Source of the DNA: Sodalis glossinidius str. 'morsitans'
GTDB taxonomy: Bacteria; Pseudomonadota; Gammaproteobacteria; Enterobacterales; Enterobacteriaceae
Direction of reading: 5' to 3'
Assembly: GCF_000010085.1 (NCBI RefSeq)
Contig: NC_007712.1
Location: 4,092,001-4,156,000, forward strand
DNA length: 64,000 bases
This document shows positions 33,086-43,254 of the stretch, piece by piece (the first letter of the stretch is position 1; every line of letters begins with the position of its first letter). Below the pieces are notes generated by a model. That model was given only the letters and a program-made list of their open reading frames with translations, had not been told where the DNA came from and did no database searches. A program made the position numbers and the translations under genes.

Positions 33086-34492
33086 GTGGTGACGCTGGAT
33101 ACGCTTAATCTCCTGTTATCCATTGATCAGAGACAGCTGCTGGATGACATCATTTTGACCTTGCTTGGCAGTCCACAGGTCGTTTTGTTATTGGAACAGT
33201 TTCCAGCGCTGAAGAAAACCTTGATGAAATGGGTGCCGCTGATGAAACCGCGACTGGAACAGGCGCTGCGTCAGGGGAAAGTACCTCCTTCGCTTGCGAG
33301 TGAATTTTATCTCTTTCAACAAAGCTAACTGCAAGATCATCACGTATTTGCCGCCCAGTTGCCGGAAACTCTGGCGCAGCTCGCCAGTCTCACATCGCCT
33401 TTTTGCTCTGAAGCGGAAAGACTTTATCAGGCCGCATCAAGGGAAACAGCGCGTCCCGATAGCGCATTTCAAACCTTATTTTTACAGCGCTGGTGCATCA
33501 GTTTGACGCTGCAGGCTACGACGCTACAGCATCAGTTGCTGGAAAAAGAGCGGGAAAGGCTGCTTGACGAGCTACAGCGGCAGTTGGCGATGAGCGGCTC
33601 GCTGGCGCCGTTGCTGGCGGAGAATCAGCACGCCGCCGGCGGTTATGGGACATGACTGCCGGCCGGGTGGAACAGGGTGACTATCGCCTGTTGGTGCATT
33701 ACGGCGAATTTCTGCACCAGCAACCGGAGCTGCAGCAGTTGGCCGAGCAATTGGGACGCAGCCGCGAGGCGCACTTTGTCGCCGCGCCACACAAGTTGCA
33801 GCGCGAAGTGATAAAGCGGGTACGTGAGCCGGCGGTACAACCGGAAGAGATAAGCGGCATCCACCAGAGCGACAATTTGCTGCGGCTACTGCCGGGGGAG
33901 CTGGCCGCTCTCGGTATCGACGAGCTGGAATACGAGTTTTACCGCCGTTTGCTGGAGAAACGGCTTCTGACCTACCGCCTGCACGGTGATGCCTGGCAGA
34001 CGCAACGCATCCTGCAGCCGGCCAGCAGTGAGCAGCACGATCAGCAGCCGAGTGGGCCGATGATTGTCTGCGTGTATACCTTCGGTTCAATGGGCGGCTC
34101 AACGAAGCCTGCGCGAAGGGGTTCTGTTTGGCGCTGATGCGGATAGCGCTGGCCGATAATCGACGCTGCTTCATCAGCCTATTCTCTACGGGTCAGGTGG
34201 ATTACGAACTGAACGCCGACGGCGGCTTGGAGCAAGCTATCCGCTTCCTGGGCCAGCGCTTTCGCGGCGGCACCGATCTGGCCGCCTGTCTGAAACGGTC
34301 CAACTACGCATACGCGAGCAGCGCCATCGCCATCGCCATCGCCATCGCCATCGCCATCGCCAGCAACGCTTTCACGCCGTTGCGCTATCGTCGATGGGAA
34401 AACCCGGTATTATGAAGATCTTCGATCACATCTGGCGCTTCGACACCGGACTGAAACAGCGGCTTATGCGCTGCTGGCGCCGTAAAGCGTGA
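33086..34492 (+). pseudogene. viaA: viaA, von Willebrand A domain partner of RavA, broken
   Basis: Starts VTLDTLNLLLSIDQRQLLDD at a GTG (33086 or 33089), 7 bases after ravA. After YLFQQS a Gln codon is TAA (33326). Frameshifts follow near 33645, 34110 and 34310. The vWA metal site DTSGS reads YTFGS here, losing the key Asp and first Ser. A GCCATC hexamer expansion at 34323 replaces part of the vWA domain. The true C-terminus KIFDHIWRFDTGLKQRLMRC ends at 34492. Confidence 0.95.
34323..34361 (+). repeat. GCCATC tandem hexamer, six copies plus GCC
   Basis: Six perfect copies of GCCATC, encoding an Ala-Ile repeat in the local frame, inside the viaA pseudogene. No such repeat is present at this place in the E. 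coli protein (DADAVVISDFIAQRLP region), so it is probably a slippage expansion combined with loss of neighbouring sequence. Confidence 0.9.
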
Positions 34493-34545
34493 TCCCGCGG
34501 GCGAACAATGGATCTGCCGCCGGGATTGCCACAGAGGACATCACC

Positions 34546-35007
34546 ATGGCGGAAACTTATCAGATCGACGCCCTCGATCGCGCCATTTTGCAGGCGCTGA
34601 TGGCCAACGCGCGCACCGCCTACGCCGAGCTGGCCAAGCACCTTAACGTCAGTCCCAGCACCGTGCACGTGCGGGTGGAAAAAATGAAACAGGCGGGCAT
34701 CATCACCGGGGCTCGGGTGGATGTCAGTCCGAAACAGCTAGGCTATGACGTGTGCTGCTTTATTGGCATTATCCTTAAAAGCGCCAAGGACTACCCATCG
34801 GCGCTTAAGAAATTGGAGGCGTTGGAAGAGGTAGTGGAAGCGTATTACACCACCGGTCATTACAGTATCTTCATCAAAGTGATGTGCCGCTCTATAGACA
34901 CCCTTCAGCAGGTACTTATCAACAAGATCCAGACTATCGACGAAATCCAATCCACCGAGACTCTGATCTCGCTGCAAAACCCCATCAGCCGTACCATCGT
35001 GCCTTAA
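34546..35007 (+). CDS. asnC: Lrp/AsnC-family regulator AsnC
   Basis: Asparagine-responsive regulator that in E. coli activates asnA, represses itself and affects mnmG transcription. I start at MAETYQIDALDRAILQALM (34546), giving 153 residues (152 in E. coli). The N-terminal HTH includes AELAKHLNVSPSTVHVRVEK; the C-terminal RAM domain includes CCFIGIILKSAKDYPSALKK and YYTTGHYSIFIKV. In E. coli asnA lies divergently next to it; here only 53 bases separate asnC from the dead viaA, so asnA is absent. It is intact. Confidence 0.96.
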   Translation: MAETYQIDALDRAILQALMANARTAYAELAKHLNVSPSTVHVRVEKMKQAGIITGARVDVSPKQLGYDVCCFIGIILKSAKDYPSALKKLEALEEVVEAYYTTGHYSIFIKVMCRSIDTLQQVLINKIQTIDEIQSTETLISLQNPISRTIVP

Positions 35008-35028
35008 CGGCTCTGACAATACCCACAA

Positions 35029-35037
35029 TTATCCACA
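35029..35037 (+). promoter_or_regulatory. DnaA box in the mioC promoter region
   Basis: Perfect TTATCCACA 60 bases upstream of the mioC start. E. coli mioC also has a DnaA box in its promoter, through which DnaA represses transcription toward oriC. Confidence 0.8.
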
Positions 35038-35096
35038 GGTAGATCCCAGCCGGTACACAGCGTACAATACCGGCTCATTTATCTGACGGGACCATC

Positions 35097-35546
35097 ATGG
35101 CCGACGTAACCATCATTAGCGGCAGCACCCTGGGTAGCGCCGAATATGTTGCCGAGCATGTCGCCGGCATCCTGGAACAGCAGGGGCTCAGCACCGATAT
35201 CTTGCACGGTGCCGAACTGGCGGAGTTGAGTACTGAAGGTATGTGGCTGCTGGTCACTTCGACCCACGGCGCCGGCGAATTGCCGGAGAATCTTCAGCCG
35301 CTGCTGGAAGAGTTAAAGGCGCAAACACCTTCGCTATCCACGGTTACCTTCGGCGCTATCGGTATTGGCAACAGCGCATACGATACGTTCTGCGGCGCGA
35401 TCGACACGTTGGATCGTCAGCTTACTTCGCTCGGCGCCAAACGGATCGGCGACGTGCTTAAGATCGACATTACCCAGCATGAAATCCCGGAGGATCCGGC
35501 GGAAGTCTGGGTGGCGGAGTGGATCACGCAAATAAAAGCACGCTGA
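35097..35546 (+). CDS. mioC: FMN-binding protein MioC
   Basis: Flavodoxin-like FMN protein of about 16 kDa, associated in vitro with biotin synthase activity; its transcription enters oriC. The 149 residues compare with 147 in E. coli. The FMN phosphate loop is SGSTLGSAEYVAEH and the second flavin loop is VTSTHGAGELPENLQP; IGIGNSAYDTFCGA is also conserved. It is directly followed by oriC. It is intact. Confidence 0.96.
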   Translation: MADVTIISGSTLGSAEYVAEHVAGILEQQGLSTDILHGAELAELSTEGMWLLVTSTHGAGELPENLQPLLEELKAQTPSLSTVTFGAIGIGNSAYDTFCGAIDTLDRQLTSLGAKRIGDVLKIDITQHEIPEDPAEVWVAEWITQIKAR

Positions 35547-35554
35547 TATCACTT

Positions 35555-35822
35555 TTTTGTGTATAACTCTCGTTAAAAACCGCAGATAACCGGTAGTTAT
35601 CCAATGTATAACCTTTATCACCACGAGGACCTGTGGATAAACAGGACAGAAGATCCCAGCTTATACCGGCGGGGATCATCGATCATTCACAGGCTCAGTG
35701 GATCTATAATATCTTGTATCGGTTGATCAAAAACGTCTTATCCACAGAGGATCGCGATCCTAGTAGTAGACATAATAAGGGATCTTTAAATAAAAAGATC
35801 TTTCTTTAATTACCTGCGGATC
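35555..35822. other. oriC: Chromosomal replication origin oriC
   Basis: The mioC-mnmG interval shows an enterobacterial oriC viewed with mioC on the left. DnaA boxes by alignment to E. coli: R4 position TGTGTATAA (35558-35566), R2 TTATCCAAT (35597-35605), R5M position TGTGGATAA (35632-35640), R3 TCATTCACA (35682-35690) and R1 TTATCCACA (35738-35746). The unwinding element on the mnmG side has two clear AT-rich 13-mer-like units, GATCTTTAAATAAAAA (35781) and GATCTTTCTTTAATTA (35797). Ten GATC sites occur from 35652 to 35822, for Dam and SeqA. Confidence 0.95.
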
Positions 35823-35912
35823 TTCCGGGCTTGTATCCCGCTTAAACTTGAGTAGAATCCTCTTCCCCGAGCCCCTTGACGATCCTTCGCTTTCACATGA
35901 GGTGTTTTTACC

Positions 35913-37802
35913 ATGTTTTATCCCGATCACTTTGACGTCATCATTATCGGTGGCGGCCATGCCGGTACGGAAGCGGCAATGGCGTCGGCACGAATGGGAT
36001 GCCAAACCCTTCTGCTGACGCATAACATTGATACGCTAGGACAAATGTCCTGTAACCCGGCGATCGGCGGTATCGGCAAGGGGCATTTGGTCAAGGAAAT
36101 CGACGCCATGGGCGGTCTGATGGCTCAGGCTATCGATAAGGGCGGCATCCAGTTCAGGATATTAAACGCCAGCAAAGGACCCGCGGTCAGGGCCACTCGC
36201 GCACAGGCGGATCGCGTGCTTTACCGGCAAGCGGTACGCGGCGCGCTGGAGAACCAGCCTAATCTGATGATCTTCCAGCAGGCGGTTGAGGATCTGATCA
36301 TGGAAGGCGACAGGGTGGTCGGCGCCGTCACCCAAATAGGGCTGAAATTTCGCGCCCGTGCCGTCGTGCTGACCGTGGGAACCTTCCTCGATGGCAAGAT
36401 CCATATCGGCATGGATCATTATAGCGGCGGTCGGGCAGGCGATCCGCCTTCGGTTTCCCTGTCTCGCCGTTTGCGCGAGTTGCCTTTCCGGGTTAACCGT
36501 TTAAAAACCGGTACGCCGCCGCGTATTGATGCGCACAGTATCGACTTCTCACGGCTGGCGACACAGCACGGCGACGATCCGCTGCCCGTTTTCTCGTTCC
36601 TGGGCTCGGCGGATCAGCATCCGCGACAGATCCCCTGTTATATCACCTATACCAACGACAAGACACATGAGGTCATCCGCCAGAACCTGGACCGCAGTCC
36701 TATGTACGCCGGCATCATTGAAGGCGTCGGGCCGCGTTATTGTCCGTCCATTGAAGATAAGGTGATGCGCTTTGCCGATCGCGATGCCCATCAGATCTTT
36801 CTTGAGCCGGAAGGACTGACCAGCAACGAAATTTATCCTAACGGCATCTCGACCAGCCTGCCGTTCGACGTGCAGATGAAAATCGTCCACTCCATGCAGG
36901 GGCTTGAGAACGCGCGTATTGTGCGGCCCGGCTATGCGATCGAGTATGACTTCTTTGATCCGCGCGATCTTAAGCTGACGCTGGAAAGCAAACTGATCGA
37001 AGGGCTGTTTTTCGCCGGTCAAATCAACGGTACCACCGGCTATGAAGAGGCCGCCGCCCAAGGCATGCTGGCTGGTCTGAACGCGGCACGGCTGGCCATG
37101 GGGAAAGACGGTTGGTCGCCGCGACGCGATCAGGCCTATCTCGGCGTGCTGGTAGACGATTTATGCACGCTGGGCACCAAAGAGCCCTACCGCATGTTTA
37201 CCTCGCGCGCCGAATACCGACTGCTGCTGCGGGAAGACAATGCCGATCTTCGCCTAACGGAAACCGGTCGGCAGCTAGGCATGGTGGATGACGTGCGCTG
37301 GGAGCGCTTTTGCGCCAAGCAGGAGCAAATTGAGCGCGAGCGTCAGCGCCTGCGCGATATCTGGGTACACCCCGGTAGCGATGGCGTCGAGCAGCTTAAT
37401 CCGCTGCTTAAAGCGTCGCTGACGCGCGAAGCCAATGGCGAAGAACTTCTGCGCCGCCCGGAGATGGATTACGCGCGCCTGACCCACCTGGAACGTTTTG
37501 GCCCGGCGCTGGTCGACAGCCAGGCGGCAGAGCAGGTCGAAATCCAGATCAAATACCAAGGCTACATCGCCCGTCAGCAGGAGGAGATTGCACGTCAGAT
37601 GCGCAATGAACATACCTTGCTGCCGGCGGCGATGGATTTTAGCACCGTGTCGGGTCTGTCCAACGAAGTGATCGCCAAGCTCAACGATCATAAACCCAAT
37701 TCTATCGGTCAGGCGTCACGCATTTCCGGCGTCACGCCTGCGGCGATTTCTATCTTGCTGGTCTGGCTAAAAAAACAGGGGCTGCGGCACCGCAGCCCCT
37801 GA
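35913..37802 (+). CDS. mnmG: tRNA uridine-5-carboxymethylaminomethyl modification enzyme MnmG (GidA)
   Basis: FAD protein that, with MnmE, adds carboxymethylaminomethyl to U34 of several tRNAs. The 629 residues match E. coli exactly. The FAD-binding loop is IIGGGHAGTEAAMASARMG (about 10-28); SCNPAIGGIGKGHLVKEIDA and GTPPRIDAHSIDFS are family signatures, and FAGQINGTTGYEEAAAQG lies near residues 370-387. The start MFYPDHFDVIIIGG follows a GAGG. It lies immediately downstream of oriC. It is intact, with an inverted repeat overlapping its stop. Confidence 0.98.
   Translation: MFYPDHFDVIIIGGGHAGTEAAMASARMGCQTLLLTHNIDTLGQMSCNPAIGGIGKGHLVKEIDAMGGLMAQAIDKGGIQFRILNASKGPAVRATRAQADRVLYRQAVRGALENQPNLMIFQQAVEDLIMEGDRVVGAVTQIGLKFRARAVVLTVGTFLDGKIHIGMDHYSGGRAGDPPSVSLSRRLRELPFRVNRLKTGTPPRIDAHSIDFSRLATQHGDDPLPVFSFLGSADQHPRQIPCYITYTNDKTHEVIRQNLDRSPMYAGIIEGVGPRYCPSIEDKVMRFADRDAHQIFLEPEGLTSNEIYPNGISTSLPFDVQMKIVHSMQGLENARIVRPGYAIEYDFFDPRDLKLTLESKLIEGLFFAGQINGTTGYEEAAAQGMLAGLNAARLAMGKDGWSPRRDQAYLGVLVDDLCTLGTKEPYRMFTSRAEYRLLLREDNADLRLTETGRQLGMVDDVRWERFCAKQEQIERERQRLRDIWVHPGSDGVEQLNPLLKASLTREANGEELLRRPEMDYARLTHLERFGPALVDSQAAEQVEIQIKYQGYIARQQEEIARQMRNEHTLLPAAMDFSTVSGLSNEVIAKLNDHKPNSIGQASRISGVTPAAISILLVWLKKQGLRHRSP
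37769..37800 (-). terminator. Antisense-oriented intrinsic terminator at the mnmG 3' end
   Basis: An 11-base perfect inverted repeat AGGGGCTGCGG/CCGCAGCCCCT (37777-37800) overlaps the last mnmG codons. On the minus strand it is followed by G and seven T, making a strong Rho-independent terminator read toward oriC. On the + strand there is no T run. No minus-strand gene precedes it, so its role is unclear. Confidence 0.7.
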
Positions 37803-37820
37803 TAACGACGGAAAGCATCG

Positions 37821-38441
37821 ATGCTCAAGAGACTGGAGTCCCTGCTGGCGCAGGCGGATATGGCGCTAACCTCGGCGCAAAAAGAGAAGCTACTGGGTTA
37901 TGTGGCGCTGCTGCATAAATGGAACAAGGCTTACAACCTGACGTCGGTGCGCTCCCCTGAACAGATGCTTGTTCGCCATATCATGGACAGTATTGTCGTG
38001 AATCCGCACTTGCGTGGGGATCGTTTCATCGATGTCGGCACCGGTCCGGGCTTGCCGGGCATTCCGTTGGCTATCGTACGTCCCGATGCACATTTCACCC
38101 TGTTGGACAGTCTGGGCAAGCGCATATGTTTTTTACGCCAGGTACAGCATGAGCTAGGGCTCGACAATATTACGGCGGTACAGAGCCGGGTGGAGAGCTT
38201 TGCGCCGCCTGCCGGCTTTGACGGCGTAATAAGCCGTGCTTTCGCCTCGCTCGGCGACATGCTGACCTGGTGTGCGGCGCTGCCGCGTAAAGAAGAAGGG
38301 CGATTTTACGCTCTCAAAGGCCAGCTGTCCGAGGAGGAGCTGAACGCGCTGCCGGCAGGTTTTCGGGTTGAATCGGTGATCGGACTTCAGGTGCCGTGCC
38401 TGGAAGGCGAACGGCATATCGTGGTGCTCGCTGCAAATTAA
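37821..38441 (+). CDS. rsmG: 16S rRNA (guanine-N7)-methyltransferase RsmG (GidB)
   Basis: SAM-dependent methyltransferase modifying G527 of 16S rRNA. The 206 residues compare with 207 in E. coli. Signature segments are LHKWNKAYNLTSVR (33-46), the SAM loop FIDVGTGPGLPGIPLAI (about 72-88), FTLLDSLGKRICFLRQVQ and GVISRAFASLGDML. It follows mnmG by 18 bases and is probably co-transcribed. It is intact. Confidence 0.97.
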   Translation: MLKRLESLLAQADMALTSAQKEKLLGYVALLHKWNKAYNLTSVRSPEQMLVRHIMDSIVVNPHLRGDRFIDVGTGPGLPGIPLAIVRPDAHFTLLDSLGKRICFLRQVQHELGLDNITAVQSRVESFAPPAGFDGVISRAFASLGDMLTWCAALPRKEEGRFYALKGQLSEEELNALPAGFRVESVIGLQVPCLEGERHIVVLAAN

Positions 38442-39076
38442 TTTGTTTTTCGTCAACAAAAAGGCAAATAGAAGCGCCGCGCGCTTTATTAATAAATTCG
38501 TCGGCGATAATGTATGTCTCCCGAAACTCCTTTACTTCTGCTTTACATTTTATTAGCAATTGAATCCCGCCGCTAAATAGTACATGTAATAATAGTAACT
38601 ACATTAAATATATGTAATAAAAAAATTACACCCACATTACTAAACCGCACGGCAATATAAACCTGAGCGGCACAAGTGTGGCAATGTAGTGAGGCAAATA
38701 AGAGCGCCCAGCGTGAGAAAAATATTTAACATACTGAATTTTAACATATTTTTTCAATGGTTATTTTAAATATCAATTGAATTAACGCGTGGGCTGCGAT
38801 TTAAAATGTGCTGTGATGTGATCTTGTACACAGTTTTACAGGCGATAATTGGTGAAGCGTTAGAAAGTTTTGCGTGTTATGATTCCCGCGCTTTTGCGGT
38901 AAAAAAGATGAAAACGGCAATCTTTAAATTATTGTTCACCTTTTCGCTACTTATCGATTGAATTCGTAGTACTGACCCGTATAATTTGCACGTTTTTCAC
39001 CGCTTGACTGATCGCGGCAAAAGCAGTTTTATACACACTCAGCCGAAGTTGAGCGGGTAGGGAGAGTCTCAAAGTC
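38442..39076. other. AT-rich rsmG-atpI intergenic region
   Basis: 635 bases without a credible gene. The central part (about 38560-38900) is much richer in A and T than the surroundings, with many TAAT/ATTA steps and TACATGTAATAA and TATATGTAATAA repeats. A promoter for the atp operon lies near the 3' end (separate entry). E. coli also has a long spacer here. Confidence 0.7.
38958..38985 (+). promoter_or_regulatory. Putative atp operon promoter
   Basis: TTGAAT (38958-38963), 16-base spacer and perfect TATAAT (38980-38985), about 90 bases upstream of atpI. Sequence and position resemble the E. coli atp promoter. Confidence 0.7.
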
Positions 39077-39457
39077 ATGACCTTAGCCCTTTACAGCGTC
39101 AAAGTCGCTGGAAAGCTGCTGTTTGCCCAGTTGATGACTTTGGTGCTGTTCAGCGCTCTGTTCGCTCTGCATAGTCCCCGCGCCGCCGCATCTGCCGCGG
39201 GGGGCGGGTTGGCGGCCTGGTTGCCCAATGTCGCGTTCATGCTGCACGCATGTCGTCATCAGGCGCTGGCCGCGGTCCCGGGTCACATTGCCTTGTCGTT
39301 CGCTATCGGCGAGGGGCTGAAAATGGTGGCGACCATCGCCTTGCTGGTCGTCGCGCTTAGTATGTTTAAGGCTGCGTTTGTCCCATTGGGCCTGACCTAT
39401 TTATCGGTGCTGATTGTGCAGATATTGGCACCGGCCGTAATTAACAACAAAGGGTAA
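39077..39457 (+). CDS. atpI: ATP synthase accessory protein AtpI
   Basis: Small membrane protein at the head of the atp operon, reported to help c-ring assembly or Mg2+ supply. The 126-residue product has four hydrophobic segments (for example LLFAQLMTLVLFSALFALH and MVATIALLVVALSMF) and the conserved C-terminus VQILAPAVINNKG identical to E. coli. AtpI is the least conserved atp gene, and here the N-terminal half differs most. It is intact. Confidence 0.92.
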   Translation: MTLALYSVKVAGKLLFAQLMTLVLFSALFALHSPRAAASAAGGGLAAWLPNVAFMLHACRHQALAAVPGHIALSFAIGEGLKMVATIALLVVALSMFKAAFVPLGLTYLSVLIVQILAPAVINNKG

Positions 39458-39465
39458 GAGGCATC

Positions 39466-40284
39466 ATGTCTGCATCAGGAGAAATCTCTACTCCACAGGA
39501 ATACATAGGCCACCACCTGAACAACCTTCAGCTGGACATGCGTACTTTTGAACTGGTCAATCACCACACGGCATCGTCTTTCTGGGTCCTGAACATTGAT
39601 TCCATGTTCTTCTCACTGCTGCTCGGCGCGATTTTCCTGCTGATCTTCGGCCGCGTCGCCAAAGGCGCAACCAGCGGCGTACCCGGCAAGATGCAGACCT
39701 TCGTCGAGCTGGTAGTGGGCTTTGTCGACGGCAGCGTACGGGACATGTTTCACGGCAAAAGCAAGCTCATCGCCCCGCTAGCGCTAACCATCTTCGTCTG
39801 GGTATTCCTGATGAACCTGATGGATCTGCTGCCCATCGACTTGCTGCCTTACCTTGGCGAGCACGTGCTGGGCCTGCCGGCGCTGCGTGTGGTTCCCTCG
39901 GCTGACGTCAATATCACGCTGTCGATGGCGCTGGGCGTATTTATTCTCATCCTGTATTACAGCGTGATGATGAAGGGGATCGGCGGCTTCGTTAAAGAAC
40001 TGACCCTGCAACCGTTCAATCATCCGATTTTCATTCCTGTCAACCTGATTCTCGAAGGCGTCAGCCTGCTGTCCAAACCAGTTTCGCTGGGCCTTCGGTT
40101 GTTTGGCAACATGTATGCAGGTGAGTTGATCTTCATCCTGATTGCCGGTCTGTTACCGTGGTGGTCGCAGTGGATTCTGAATGTGCCCTGGGCCATTTTC
40201 CACATCCTGATTATTACGCTGCAAGCCTTTATCTTCATGGTCCTGACGATTGTCTATCTCGCGATGGCGTCTGAAGAACATTGA
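39466..40284 (+). CDS. atpB: ATP synthase F0 subunit a
   Basis: Proton channel stator subunit in the inner membrane. The 272 residues compare with 271 in E. coli. The essential arginine lies in SLGLRLFGNMYAGELIF. Several transmembrane helices are visible (for example SMFFSLLLGAIFLLIFGRVA and FHILIITLQAFIFMVLTIVYLAM). It starts 8 bases after atpI. It is intact. Confidence 0.98.
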   Translation: MSASGEISTPQEYIGHHLNNLQLDMRTFELVNHHTASSFWVLNIDSMFFSLLLGAIFLLIFGRVAKGATSGVPGKMQTFVELVVGFVDGSVRDMFHGKSKLIAPLALTIFVWVFLMNLMDLLPIDLLPYLGEHVLGLPALRVVPSADVNITLSMALGVFILILYYSVMMKGIGGFVKELTLQPFNHPIFIPVNLILEGVSLLSKPVSLGLRLFGNMYAGELIFILIAGLLPWWSQWILNVPWAIFHILIITLQAFIFMVLTIVYLAMASEEH

Positions 40285-40334
40285 TTTTTATTCACTTTAA
40301 TACTGCGTTTAACTGAAACAAACTGGAGACTGTC

Positions 40335-40574
<240 letters not shown>

Positions 40575-40631
40575 TGTTAAACGCCAAGCTAACCAACATC
40601 GAACCGTTAACTTTACAAGAGGCATTGTGCT

Positions 40632-41102
40632 GTGAATCTTAATGCAACAATCCTCGGCCAGGCTATCGCGTTTGTCCTGTTTGTGCTCTTCTGCATGAAG
40701 TATGTATGGCCGCCGTTGATGGCATCCATCGAGAAACGTCAGAAAGAAATTGCTGACGGTCTGGCTTCCGCGGAACGCGCCAAAAAAGATCTGGACATCG
40801 CCCAGGCCGAAGCAACCGATCATTTGAAGCAAGCGAAGGTGGAAGCCCAGGCAATCATTGAACAGGCCAACAAGCGTAAAGCGCAAGTGGTCGATGAAGC
40901 CAAAGCCGAAGCGGAAGCGGAACGCAACAAAATCCTGGCGCAGGCACAGGCGGAAATTGACGCCGAACGCAAGCGCGCCCGCGAGGAGTTGCGCAAGCAG
41001 GTCGCTATGCTGGCTTTAGCGGGTGCCGAGAAGATCATCGAACGTTCCGTGGATGACGCTGCCAACAGCGACATCGTCGATAAAATTGTCGCTGAACTGT
41101 AA
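40632..41102 (+). CDS. atpF: ATP synthase F0 subunit b
   Basis: Peripheral stalk subunit with a single N-terminal membrane helix (ILGQAIAFVLFVLFCMKYVW) and a long charged coiled coil. The 156 residues match E. coli. Initiation is at GTG (40632) with AAGAGG upstream; the same weak start is used in E. coli. It is intact. Confidence 0.97.
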   Translation: MNLNATILGQAIAFVLFVLFCMKYVWPPLMASIEKRQKEIADGLASAERAKKDLDIAQAEATDHLKQAKVEAQAIIEQANKRKAQVVDEAKAEAEAERNKILAQAQAEIDAERKRAREELRKQVAMLALAGAEKIIERSVDDAANSDIVDKIVAEL

Positions 41103-41116
41103 GGAGGGAGGGGCCG

Positions 41117-41650
41117 ATGTCTGAACTGGTAACTGTAGCTCGCCCCTACGCCAAAGCGGCTTTTGACTTTGCCGTCGAGCACCAGGCTGTGGCGCACTGG
41201 CAGGCGATGCTGACGTTCTGTGCCGAGGTGAGCCGCAATGAGCGGATCGCCGAACTGTTATCAGGCGCGGTTGTGCCCGAGAAGTTGGCGGAGACGTTTA
41301 TCGCGGTCTGTGGCGAGGAGCTTGATGCCGCCGGCCAGAACCTGATACGGGTGATGGCGGAAAACGGGCGTCTGACGGTTTTGCCGGATGTGCTGGAGCA
41401 GTTCACCCTTTGGCGCGCGGCGCAGGAGGCGACTGTGGAAGTGGACGTTATTTCCGCCAGCACGCTGAAAGAAGAACAACTGGCAAAAATCAGCGCCGCG
41501 ATGGAACAACGTCTGTCACGCAAAGTTAAGCTGAATTGCAAAATTGATAAGTCTGTTGTGGCCGGCGTCGTTATTCGCGCGGGCGATATGGTGATAGACG
41601 GCAGTGTACGCGGTCGTCTGGAGCGCCTGGCAGACGTCTTGCAGTCTTAA
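41117..41650 (+). CDS. atpH: ATP synthase F1 subunit delta
   Basis: Connects F1 to the b-subunit stalk. The 177 residues match E. coli. It starts MSELVTVARPYAKAAFDFAV and retains the C-terminal DMVIDGSVRGRLERLADVLQS. A strong AAGGAGGG precedes the start. It is intact. Confidence 0.97.
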   Translation: MSELVTVARPYAKAAFDFAVEHQAVAHWQAMLTFCAEVSRNERIAELLSGAVVPEKLAETFIAVCGEELDAAGQNLIRVMAENGRLTVLPDVLEQFTLWRAAQEATVEVDVISASTLKEEQLAKISAAMEQRLSRKVKLNCKIDKSVVAGVVIRAGDMVIDGSVRGRLERLADVLQS

Positions 41651-41662
41651 GGGGACTGGAGC

Positions 41663-43204
<1,542 letters not shown>

Positions 43205-43254
43205 CGCGCTATGGCCTGCTCACGCAGGCCATAAAGCAATAAGGAGAAGCAGAA

